From assembly GCA_000444245.1 (NCBI GenBank), contig ATSW01011699.1, positions 1-23,422 on the forward strand: 23,422 nucleotides of DNA, written 5' to 3'. The position numbers were made by a program, and so were the translations under genes. How positions within the stretch are numbered: position 1 is the first letter of the stretch; every line of letters starts with the position of its first letter. This DNA is from Botryllus schlosseri. Its lineage: Eukaryota; Chordata; Ascidiacea; Stolidobranchia; Styelidae. The notes under the pieces are model-generated. The model was not told where the DNA came from. It made no database searches and saw only the letters and a list, made by a program, of their open reading frames with translations. Positions 1-9,332 of the stretch are shown one piece after another.

Positions 1-217
1 TTAGGTAACCTAACAATTTTATCAAGTAGCCAGTACGATTTGAGGAAAAAGTCATTTTTGAAGAGCCCTAATGTACACAGTACAGATACACATAGTTGAA
101 TACGAAGGCAGGGCTTCTGTCTAGAAAAAGGTATTATATATACAAATCTACAACTTCATTTAAATGCTGCCACATTGATTTCTTCTGAGACAACAGATCT
201 GCAATTTTGTTTTGCAG
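1..217. other. Non-coding, upstream of first exon-like segment
   Basis: I see no gene here. If the exon call at 218 is right, this is intron sequence: the reading frame of that exon is closed by a TGA at 176-178 with no ATG in between, so the start codon must lie in an earlier exon outside the window or in an exon I cannot recognise. Confidence 0.3.
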
Positions 218-367
218 ACTGCGCTATTTCTGTTCGGCCTGTTATCTGTGGCGTTGGAGATTGGGTCTTTTTTGTATTGTGACTTTTGCGCCCGAACATT
301 GATGACACCTCAGAGACTCATCTGTGAATGGACCTTCTCTTTGCAAGGACTTTGGAGAGGGGGCTTG
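218..367 (+). CDS. Exon-like segment, possible claudin/PMP22-type tetraspan protein, first membrane span and W/GLW loop
   Basis: The segment is bounded by a TTTTGCAG acceptor and a GTATGC donor and is 150 nt long, 50 codons, phase 0 at both ends. The translation opens with a strongly hydrophobic run (TALFLFGLLSVALEIGSFLY), then a polar loop containing EWTFSLQGLWRG. Claudins and their PMP22/EMP/CACNG relatives have a first membrane span followed by an extracellular loop with a W...GLW motif, and that is the basis for the call. The two loop cysteines that normally follow GLW are not in this segment. The initiator Met is not visible. It may join the 2420-2698 exon, which also starts in phase 0, but a second membrane span would then be missing and may sit in an unrecognised exon between them. 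Confidence 0.35.
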
Positions 368-582
368 GTATGCCTATACCAACATACTTATTAGACTATA
401 TTCCTGCTTTATAGAGTAAGGACTGTGTAATGCTGGTTTTCATAGATTCTTTCCCCCTCGCACACATATTTGAGGTCTTTTGCTATTCCTTATCATAGCA
501 TGCAGGATATGTATGCTGCGGCGTTGATGCATTGTAGATTTTTTTTCATGATCCTAGTCATTTGTTTGAGAATATGGAGACG

Positions 583-692
583 ATTCGACTCAACTGTAGT
601 CAATTTTTTAATTTTCTAATCAACTCGACTTGTACTTGAATCATTGGGCATAACTTGACCAAGTCATGTGACTTGCTTGGCTGTGTGACTTT
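583..692. repeat. GACTTGAC/GACTC-rich repeat, copy 1
   Basis: Degenerate short words such as CGACTCAACT, ACTCGACTTG, ACTTGACC and GTGACTTGCTTG recur every 10-25 bp. The same vocabulary appears at 1037-1175 and 3688-3780, so this looks like a dispersed family with an internal short-period structure rather than a simple microsatellite. Confidence 0.45.
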
Positions 693-1036
693 GTTCGAGG
701 AGTATATTTTGATGATCTTTCTCTTACATCTCGTAGATGTAATGGTAAATCTTGGCCCAGTGCTTTCATTGTATTCACCGAGCAAAACAAAGTTCTTCTG
801 TAGGGTGTATTACATATGAAAATTTCCGTAATAATCGCACAAGCATTACTTAGCTACTCTCGTTAAGCATTCACTAAACATTAAGCGTCACTAACTGGTG
901 TATAAAATACAGGAAAATATATTTTCCAAATGAGCTTTAATACCTGGACGTATCTCTTGTGGCTGTCTATCGCTTGTGACTCAGACTCCTCTTAGGCCTA
1001 TCAAATTTTATGAACATTCAATACATACATGATTTT

Positions 1037-1175
1037 AAAATGAGTCTTATTGTAAAACCATGACCCAAATTGAGATTCAATCGTTTGTACCAAGATTTGA
1101 ACTCAACGGCTAAGTGAAAATGACTTGAGTGGAAACTCAAAAAATTTCAATATGATCATGACTTCATGACTTGAA
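1037..1175. repeat. GACTTGAC/GACTC-rich repeat, copy 2
   Basis: Contains GAGTCTTATTG, CATGACCCAAATTGAGATTC, TTTGAACTCAACGG, ATGACTTGAGTGG and ATGACTTCATGACTTG. The phrase 'AATTGAGATTC/AATTGAGATTG' is shared with the copy at 3688-3780, which makes common origin more likely than chance. Confidence 0.4.
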
Positions 1176-2073
1176 TAAAACCCTGTTAGATCTATATTGA
1201 GGTCATAATCAGACGCACATACTTCGTGTTGTTGGAACACCCACAACATAGTAAGTAAACGCGTTCTGTAGGATAATAGGCGTTGTCACTTGATTAACAA
1301 AAAATGATTGCTATATACTCGTGCGCTAATGCAACACTTTGCCATGAGCAAGTCAGTCCTTTCATTGAGTTTGTTGTGTAACAATGGAATGGCTATGTAC
1401 ACAGTACACATTATCAACGATAACAGGCCAAAAGGTTTGTTTGGCAAACATCATCCGCAAATCTTTTTGGTATTTTCGAGAAGACCTAATAGCCTAAATA
1501 TATATAATATGCATGAAGATAATTATATGCCACTGGGATGCGCTTTAGGGGCTTCAATACCTGACTAATAAGCACTAGTGACGATAAAAACCTATTACGG
1601 CATTACTGATGGAGTACGGAAATTGCAACGTCACAATGCTTAAGCTATGCTTGAATTAGCTCGTTACCAGGAAATGATTCCACAAAACACGAGAATGAGT
1701 ACATTGTCAGGACGTCAGCTTGTGCTGCAATAGTTTTGCATTCCTGCACACATTTGCTCACAATTCCCTGAATTTGATGTTGATAACCTTGCATGGGTAG
1801 TTGTTCCATTTAGAAGCAATAAATTTTTCTGCAGAAGAAGAATTTATGGAACGATCCGTTTTTTTTTTCAAATGCTGTTTGCTTTTAAATCCTATCCCGT
1901 AATCGGTGCCGAAGCAATGAAAATGTCATTGTCATTTGGATCTGTATGGCTATGTGAACATGACTTTCTGTTTTTACTGAAACTGAATCTGCAAACGAGA
2001 ATGACTACTTCAAATTGATGACGAAATACGGGTATGTCTTCTTCTCTTGCTAGTGTGCCTCACCAGCATTTGA

Positions 2074-2119
2074 CAGTGTTTCCAGTGTGCCACAATCTAT
2101 AAAAGTTTAGGAATCACTG
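2074..2119. mobile_element. hAT-like miniature remnant (46 bp)
   Basis: The segment starts CAGTGTTTCC and ends GGAATCACTG. The reverse complement of the end is CAGTGATTCC, so the terminal inverted repeats match at 9 of 10 positions. They fit the CAGTGNTTCC pattern widely seen at ends of hAT DNA transposons, and an internal AGTGTGCC also recalls such elements. The 8-bp flanks (GCATTTGA and TCCAATGA) agree at only 4 positions, so a target-site duplication is not demonstrable and the element is old or partly lost. Confidence 0.4.
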
Positions 2120-2419
2120 TCCAATGAACCGCTGATTTTGCAAGTTTCATATATTGTAAGCGCAATCAGTGTGTAACGTACACGGCAGATTTTATTCGAA
2201 CCATTCCAACACATTCACAAGCCTTGCACAACTTTGACCTTGAACCAATGTGATTTCTAGATCTACATCCTAATGATTAATATGCACTCAATAGGTTTCG
2301 CTTTGCGGCTTAGCCGGGATCATTCACGCATTTATTCAGACAAGATGCTGCGTAAGTGAATCTTCCATTGACAGTTTCATTGTTGGTTGTACTAAAATCC
2401 TACTGGTATCAACTTTCAG

Positions 2420-2698
2420 AATTTGACTCTGGTGATTATCTCTTGCCTGACAACGTTTTTCTCCATGGCCGCTACCGGTTTCGATATCATAAGATTGCTT
2501 CGCGTAGAATGGTTCAGGGACTCGATCCAGACTTTCACGTCGCAATGCCTGGATCCCAGGACTTGGATCAGTGAGATGCAATGGGATGTATTCATTGATT
2601 TGTCTCTTGCGGTTGGAGGATGTTGCTGTCTGCTTAGTATGCTTCTGTTCTTTGTCACGGGATGTATCCAGTGCTGCTCTACATTGTCAAGCACGCGG
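2420..2698 (+). CDS. Exon-like segment with two membrane spans (tetraspan candidate)
   Basis: A CTTTCAG acceptor and a GTAAGG donor delimit 279 nt, exactly 93 codons, phase 0 at both ends. The translation has two hydrophobic runs, about residues 2-20 (starting LTLVIISCLTTFF) and about 54-76 (LSLAVGGCCCLLSMLLFFVTG), separated by a polar loop of roughly 35 residues with several Trp and one Cys. The layout would fit the third span, second extracellular loop and fourth span of a claudin-like tetraspan protein, followed by a Cys-rich juxtamembrane CIQCC that could be palmitoylated. No family-diagnostic motif is present in this exon alone, so family assignment rests on the 218-367 segment. Overlapping open frames in other phases lack this hydrophobic pattern. 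Confidence 0.5.
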
Positions 2699-2902
2699 GT
2701 AAGGCACCACAGCCAACTTATAAGCCGAGTCTATATGATATAACACAGACGGGATACGCTGGTTTGACTTGAAAGGATTTTGAAGGCATTTTTTCTCATT
2801 ATATATTCCAAAAAAATCTTCAAAGATTGCATGTAGGCCTAACTAACCGTGCATAACCAAATTCCGAGGAAAATCCTCAGAACACGATTTGAATTTCATC
2901 AG

Positions 2903-3049
2903 ATATCAATTGGAAGGACAGAGCTGCATGATGAAACACAGACTACGGCGGATAATGGTGAAGAAACTTCTCTGACTGGTGAGCTGGCTGCGTATAGTAT
3001 GTGTTCCTATTCTCAATTATTGGAACATATGACTGAAAATTGCGACTGA
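2903..3049 (+). CDS. Possible last coding exon, cytoplasmic tail of the tetraspan candidate
   Basis: An acceptor-like TTTCATCAG precedes a frame that continues in phase 0 from the 2420-2698 exon and ends in TGA after 48 codons. The encoded tail is hydrophilic and acidic (HDETQTTADNGEETS), as expected of a cytoplasmic C-terminus after a last membrane span. The intron would be 204 nt. The pyrimidine tract is weak, and the call depends on phase match and plausibility of the tail rather than on homology. Confidence 0.35.
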   Translation: MSIGRTELHDETQTTADNGEETSLTGELAAYSMCSYSQLLEHMTENCD

Positions 3050-3144
3050 CTCGTGGGCGCTTTCATAAATATTGTAATTCTTGAAATTATTACTCTCCAG
3101 CCAGCATGTTACGCAATCCACAAAAAGTTTGAGGGCCCAAACAT

Positions 3145-3185
3145 TAGGGTTTCCATATTTTGGAATCCGGAAAGGGGGAGACTTT
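3145..3185 (+). repeat. TAGGGTT-ended dispersed repeat, copy 1
   Basis: Begins TAGGGTTTCCATATTTTGGA and runs through AAAGGGGGAGACTTT. It aligns with 7505-7545, which begins TAGGGTTACGATTTTTTGAG and runs through AAAGAGGACACTTT. An inverted TAGGGTTACCATATG lies at 3799-3815. Likely ends of a short transposon family; no internal part or target duplication was identified. Confidence 0.4.
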
Positions 3186-3257
3186 CCGCAAATCATAAAA
3201 GTCAGATTGCCGTGCTAGAAAACTGCTGATTCTAAAATTTGTACCAGAATTCTTGTT

Positions 3258-3569
3258 GTGTTGACTGAAGAAAAGGTCATCTTTCCGAGTGGACTCCCGA
3301 TTTACCCACGTTTTACCTATACTGATGTGGTTTTGACTAAAAAAAAAGTAATTTTTCCAGTTCTACTCCCGAATGACCCGCTCCGCAATGCAGATTTCGA
3401 GTCATTTATGTCCAATAATTACCCGGGCTGTCAGAGCTATGAGGACATTTTCGATTTCCTGAAAAAGGAGGACATATGCAATATAATTTCGGAGAATAGT
3501 ACAGTAACCACACTATTGGGATTTCGTCTATTGGTACTGGTACTTGAAAATGGGACCAGAAACTGCTAA
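3258..3569 (+). CDS. Open frame of unknown nature with internal duplication
   Basis: A 103-codon frame without an ATG start (opens at TTG), so if coding it is an exon. Its first part carries a repeated phrase: LTEEKVIFPSGLP and LTKKKVIFPVLLP, 24 codons apart, visible in the DNA as two copies near 3258-3310 and 3330-3382. The remainder is acidic (YEDIFDFLKKEDICNIISEN). I recognise no family. The second copy contains an acceptor-like TTTTTCCAG at 3353-3361. It could equally be a chance frame in repeat-derived DNA. Confidence 0.2.
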   Translation: MLTEEKVIFPSGLPIYPRFTYTDVVLTKKKVIFPVLLPNDPLRNADFESFMSNNYPGCQSYEDIFDFLKKEDICNIISENSTVTTLLGFRLLVLVLENGTRNC

Positions 3570-3687
3570 TAGTGAGGAAATTTAGTATGTTTTAAATGCG
3601 AACCATTCGATATCACCAAACAGAGTTATAAAAAGTGGGTTCAACAAGAATTTAACTGGAACCTGAGCACTTGAGCAGGCAACACAA

Positions 3688-3780
3688 TGACTTGGACTCG
3701 ATGGTGAATTGAAAATTGACTCGACTTGACTCGAGTCAAAACTATAAAATTGAGATTGACTTGTGACTCGGAGCCTTGTG
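3688..3780. repeat. GACTTGACTC-rich repeat, copy 3
   Basis: Contains ATGACTTGGACTCGATGG, GACTCGACTTGACTCGAGTC and TTGACTTGTGACTCGGAGCC. GACTCGAGTC is a perfect 10-bp palindrome. It is immediately followed by the inverted TAGGGTTACCATATG end, so the two repeat types may be parts of one element. Confidence 0.45.
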
Positions 3781-4300
3781 ATTTGGTTACAACCCTGACA
3801 TATGGTAACCCTACCAAACATGTCTTACCTTTTATACTCAACTGCTCAACCACAATTGCTACGAAAATTTGAACAATCGAAAACTAGATGCAAGTCTATT
3901 TGTAACTTTATCAACTCCACCTTGCACCTCGTGCGTGCTGCAAACCATCCAGATTGAAGCAGCCCGACAGCGGCAAGTTATACCGGGAATATTCCGTTCT
4001 CCCACAATTGCTAATACGGATAGCCTCGATATTGTATATTAGAGGTACGAAAAGCGAGAAATCGAGTGGCACATAATCGTGAGAACCGCTAACAGAATCA
4101 ATGACCCGCGGAATTAATTTGCAATGATGTACGATAAAGGTGGTGGAAGGTGGCACCTTTTGCCACCCCTGGTTGCGCCAATGTGTCGAATCTGTTGCTT
4201 TTTTAGTCATCGACTTTCTAAATTTTACGGTCAGGCTAATCAAAGTTTTGTTTGACAATAAGTTACCCGGGCAATACATTTTCCGATAATATAGCCAATT

Positions 4301-4615
4301 TTGAAAATTAGCACGAGGGCCACATGTTGGCCACGCTTGGCTTATGCCAACAATAGCTACTTCGTCAACGTCTTGCTGTTAATTCCAGCGCATGAGGATT
4401 GTGAAGAGCAAGACTCGGGCTATTGTCAATGGGTATCTCCGGCTGCTAGCGTCCGAAACCTTGCCCCGGTATCTGAGCCGTGTCCCGTCGGAGATTTGAT
4501 CACATTTACTTCCGACGATGAAGAACCGTCGGCTTACAGACCGGCCAGGCAACTCGAAGTTTCTGATCGGCAGAATCCGTTCGAACTTGTCTACTTCACT
4601 CGCATGCCAAATTGA
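4301..4615 (+). CDS. Unrecognised exon-like open frame with acidic C-terminal part
   Basis: The frame ends in TGA after 104 codons and has no ATG at its opening. The stretch from about 4399 to the stop looks the most coding-like: richer in G+C than its surroundings, with Cys, Pro and acidic clusters (DCEEQDSGYCQ, TFTSDDEEPSAYRPARQ). A plausible acceptor, GTTAATTCCAG, ends at 4388 and would start the exon in a split codon. No family is recognised. It may be an alternative 3' exon of the gene to its left or a terminal exon of another gene, but the phase differs from the 2698 donor, which argues against a simple join. Confidence 0.25.
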   Translation: MKISTRATCWPRLAYANNSYFVNVLLLIPAHEDCEEQDSGYCQWVSPAASVRNLAPVSEPCPVGDLITFTSDDEEPSAYRPARQLEVSDRQNPFELVYFTRMPN

Positions 4616-5676
4616 ACAACATTCATCTGTGCGTCATTGCGGCCGTTAACACTGTTCTTAGTGTTCGTGGATGCGTTGGTCTTGAAGTGATCTTAACTGT
4701 ATCTGCAGCTAAAGAGAGCATACTGTCAACAGGCGCAGCTCATATGCGGCACGATAAAGTTCTCTGCAAGTTCACACCCATCTAGTATCAAACATCCTAT
4801 CCGAGTTCAATCGATGTTATTCACCCTACCGTCCATCTATAGCAGTGTTTATTTCCGTAATCGCTGGTTGACTTTGAGGAGGAAGAAATACCCGGTGTCG
4901 CTGAAGGAATATCATGTAATAATAATTGCAACACTGTCCATATCGCTTATTTAATAGAAGTTTAGCTAGGTGCTCCATGTATATATACAGTCTTTGTCGA
5001 TCAAGTATGCTTTTTGAGATGCCTTTAATGTGGTGGTATGCAGCTACATTCATTTTCACGTCAAACGGCGCCGTTGCACTAGGCACGTTGTTGACCGAGA
5101 TAAAATGTAGGTTACAGCACAACGCAAGACTTCAGACCTAAAGTCTGGAAATTACTGGTCGAATATCAATAGTCAATAAATTTGCACACCCAATGCTGTT
5201 GTTAAAACCCTCGCTACGCGGTAGACTCATGCATGAGCCCGGATTGTATTTTCACGAACACGCTTCACTTAATCCCCAATATCTTGCGTTGTACTGGTCG
5301 TAGAAAGTTACATCTATTTCAGATGGATAGCTAGTATCAATACGCATACGTCGAGCCATAAATAACCTATCAGACTATGAAATAACCTCATCAAAATGCC
5401 GATTGAATTCACAAAAACGTTTTGCGCAAAATACAACTTGCGGCGACACTCGCGTGAATGTGCGCGCGCGAGATAAACCAGCGCCCGTGACCAGCACATC
5501 TCCGTTACAGACGTCAAATTCATATGCAGCTCTTTTCTCCAAACAGCTGCGGACTGTGTCATCGCCCATCTATTGGAATGCTTATATCTAACATTGGGCG
5601 CAGGACAGATTATTTCTAATTGAAAGTAAACATATTTTACGAAATATTATGCGTGGGTTTTAGTAATACATTCCAC
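4616..5676. other. No gene recognised
   Basis: Two opposed open frames of 98 and 71 codons overlap at 4826-5141, neither with a known domain. A CG-rich alternating stretch (TGTGCGCGCGCGAG) lies at 5459-5472. I see no splice-delimited exon and no clear repeat. Confidence 0.3.
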
Positions 5677-5713
5677 GTTGTGATTAGCGCGGATTTGCTG
5701 TTGCAGATTACGC
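5677..5713 (+). repeat. Short direct repeat (ATTAGCGCGGATTT type), copy 1
   Basis: GTTGTGATTAGCGCGGATTT, then a GCAGATTACGCA end. Copy 2 at 6131-6168 reads GTTGTAATTAGCGCAGATTT and ends GATTACGCA. The pair frames the first copy of the longer 250-bp repeat. Confidence 0.5.
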
Positions 5714-5863
5714 ATATGGATTATTCGTGCTTTTCATACCAATACACCAACACTACCATCTTCAGTGAGNTACATGATCTCCGCTNTTGATATGACAGCA
5801 AATTTACGACATTTTCTGGTGAAAATGTTGCGCATCTTTNCCGTGGTAGCGNACGAAACGCAC

Positions 5864-6114
5864 NGCTCNATAATATGTGANAAACTGATTTGAAACGCCC
5901 ATAAAATATCAGTGAAGCACTGTAATCACTAATCATATTNCANGTATGACTCTGTCAATTCAACCAATTCAGTCCTAGTTGTTTTACNNCGGCAAAGTTC
6001 GTTTCANCACATAGTACTATCTCGTACAAAGGATGNATNAGCGATTACATATACCGGCGCGTTGTGAAATGANTCATTTCGGGGATACTATGTTATTACC
6101 AAAACAATAACATG
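5864..6114 (+). repeat. Long direct repeat, copy A
   Basis: A 250-bp block that recurs at 6611-6859, about 747 bp downstream. Shared landmarks in order are AAACTGATTTGAAA, AAAATATCAG, TGTATGACT, TTGTTTTAC, CGGCAAAGTTCGTTTCA, ACTATCTCGTACA, AGCGATTAC, GTTGTGAAATGA and ACAATAACA. Many isolated N calls fall inside this copy. The copies are clearly diverged by substitutions and small indels. Confidence 0.75.
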
Positions 6115-6130
6115 CCGCAATATCTTTGCT

Positions 6131-6168
6131 GTTGTAATTAGCGCAGATTTCAAGTTNCNGATTACGCA
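6131..6168 (+). repeat. Short direct repeat (ATTAGCGCAGATTT type), copy 2
   Basis: Partner of 5677-5713. Both end in GATTACGCA. The spacing of about 454 bp places one copy on each side of repeat copy A. Confidence 0.5.
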
Positions 6169-6610
6169 AAACAAGGTATATCTTTGCNATAAGTTGAGTC
6201 GNCAATATATACTATATANTNCATCATCTACATTGTTTCATACGAAGCCATCNTTGTACCCATGACATGGTTTTCCATTTGTTGGTGCTAGATTTGGTTT
6301 GTTACCATTTCAATTTGCTGTTGTATTCCACGCGTGATGCATTATTTCATATGTTGTATCATGCAATATACTATATTCTTTTACCATAATATGGCTGAAT
6401 GTCGACTGTCAAGTTAGCGTATAGATAGATGTATTGTATAGATATGTAGAGTCTGCTGTCGCGAAAGCACTTCGAAACTGATTGCAGCGATGCGCGTATG
6501 GTACAGAAACCACTGTATCTTCTGCGATAGCTGACGTGGTTGTGGATGCCAATTATCTGTTCAATAGATAGGCCTTGTCTCAAAGCGTTTGTCTACACCA
6601 CCACCGTCGA

Positions 6611-6859
6611 TGGCTTGCATATTATTTGATAAACTGATTTGAAATGCCAACTAAAATATCAGAGAGACAGTGTATTCATATTGCATGTATGACTACTTGT
6701 CAATTCATCCAATTCAGTTATAGTTGTTTTACAACGGCAAAGTTCGTTTCAACACGTAACACTATCTCGTACAGAGAATAAGCGATTACCATAGAACGGC
6801 GTTGTGAAATGAATAATTTCAACGTCCGCGATACTACGTCATTTTCGAACAATAACACG
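6611..6859 (+). repeat. Long direct repeat, copy B
   Basis: Same landmarks and order as 5864-6114, without N calls. The copies could be segmental duplicates or two members of one transposon family. The copies' outer boundaries are not sharp, and no terminal inverted repeat was seen. Confidence 0.75.
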
Positions 6860-7136
6860 CGACGCGTGTATGTGCGCGGAATGCGAGATGCCTGGCGTCG
6901 AACACACTGTAGCCATCGGTATATCAGCACTCGTTACAATCGACTATATTATCGTAAGAACCTCACTCACGTCGTTTTGGAATCCTGATATTGCTGTGAA
7001 ATCAGTCAGGCGATGATTCTATCCCGAGCAGCTCCGTGTATGACGTAGTCACAAATTCAAAAATCAAATTCTCTTTTATTTTCAAAAAGTTGAGAACACT
7101 TGAATATATAGGGGCATCACCTCTAATTCTCTCGCT

Positions 7137-7218
7137 CTAAGAGTAGCTCAGTTGGTTAGGCGCCTGTTTCCTGATTACAGCGATATATTGGGTGTCGGTT
7201 CAAGTCCCGTGGGTCGGA
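7137..7218 (+). repeat. tRNA-like sequence with pol III A and B boxes (tRNA pseudogene or SINE head)
   Basis: TAGCTCAGTTGGTTAGG (7144-7160) matches a tRNA D-arm/A box and GGTTCAAGTCC (7197-7207) matches the T-loop/B box, at normal spacing. The fold is poor: the acceptor strands CTAAGAG and GGGTCGG barely pair, the D stem is one base short, and the anticodon stem CTGT/ACAG closes a 9-nt loop. This is not a working tRNA. It could be a decayed tRNA gene or the 5' part of a tRNA-derived SINE; a poly-A or simple-repeat tail was not found. Confidence 0.45.
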
Positions 7219-7504
7219 TTTTATGAATCTTTTTCTAAATGCATTAAAATTCGGTCCTGAGGCCGACCGCGGAAGGAGGGTTAAGAGTATGACATCTATC
7301 GTTGTGAGGTCATTTGTTTCTATGTGTTACAGCAAGAGGTGTTGTATGTTCACTGTTCAATTCTTTAGTATGATACTGCTGCCAAAATGAAGCATGATGT
7401 GTGTACACTTTTAAAAATACATAGACCAGAATTCGATATACGCATTGAGTGCTTTCTGCGAGTAGGCTATACATAAAATCGCTCTTCTATCATGGCGTAA
7501 ATAA

Positions 7505-7545
7505 TAGGGTTACGATTTTTTGAGAATCTAAAAAGAGGACACTTT
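7505..7545 (+). repeat. TAGGGTT-ended dispersed repeat, copy 2
   Basis: TAGGGTTACGATTTTTTGAG followed by AAAGAGGACACTTT. It parallels 3145-3185 across about 40 bp with interspersed differences. Confidence 0.4.
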
Positions 7546-8101
7546 TTCATACTTATAATACCGGAGAGGGTTCTTTGATTCTGCCCCTGTCTAGAATCGA
7601 CAATTAGTCATTGTTCTGGTGTTCGGCATTTTGTATTATGACGGGACCACCTACCAGTATGGTACCTCCCATTCCCAATTCCATAATTGGTGACAACTCA
7701 TACTTTACAATCACAAATTCTATTCATCCATCCAACTAGTGATATGCCTGTATAGAAGCAACAAAGACTTAGAAAAGGATATACAAATACATACCATCAA
7801 CAGTGAAATAGAATGTAGTATGAACCTGAACCATGGTGTAGCAGTGACAAAATATTGCATCAAAGGGACACTCCTTTGGTGCAACATACCAAGAGAAATG
7901 ACTGAGCCACGTTTGATATGAAAATTGTGCCAGTAAGTTGTCATAAATGCTACAAATATCACATGTTTACAAGATAGGCCCATTTCAGTATATGCAACAT
8001 CAATCTTAACATTCTTAAGTGCTTACATGTGACATAAAAAGCTGTTAAATTTCATTGTATCTCGTAATAAAAGATTTGTCAGAAGCAGAACACAAATATG
8101 A

Positions 8102-9332
<1,231 letters not shown>

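Larger units (their letters stand above)
368..2419. other. Probable intron or intergenic DNA with repeats
   Basis: About 2 kb without a recognisable gene. It holds two blocks rich in GACTTGAC/GACTC words (about 583-692 and 1037-1175), a poly-T run near 1859-1869, and a hAT-like remnant at 2074-2119. An 86-codon open frame at 1308-1568 has no recognisable domain and no good splice sites around it. I looked here for a missing exon carrying the second membrane span of the tetraspan candidate and did not find a convincing one. Confidence 0.4.
3050..4300. other. Non-coding with repeats and one weak open frame
   Basis: Contains a TAGGGTT-ended repeat (3145-3185), an open frame at 3258-3569 listed separately, a GACTC-rich block (3688-3780) and an inverted TAGGGTTACCATATG end (3799-3815). 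Near 4163-4178 a CACCCCTGGTTGCGCC word recurs with one change near 20056. No recognisable gene. Confidence 0.4.
6860..8101. other. Intergenic, tRNA-like element and repeat remnant
   Basis: Apart from the tRNA-like element (7137-7218) and the TAGGGTT-type repeat (7505-7545) I see no gene. The opposed open frames at 7720-7983 have no recognisable content. The tail of the minus-strand TMEM50 transcript should end somewhere here; no TTTATT (AATAAA on the minus strand) lies close to its stop codon. Confidence 0.4.

Noticed and set aside
4826-5141. Opposed 98- and 71-codon frames, plus-strand one with a hydrophobic patch
   Set aside because: Neither has splice sites or recognisable domains; both probably arise by chance.
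7720-7983. Minus-strand 87-codon frame with hydrophobic stretches next to TMEM50
   Set aside because: No family resemblance, opposed by a frame on the other strand, and composition explained by AT-rich DNA.
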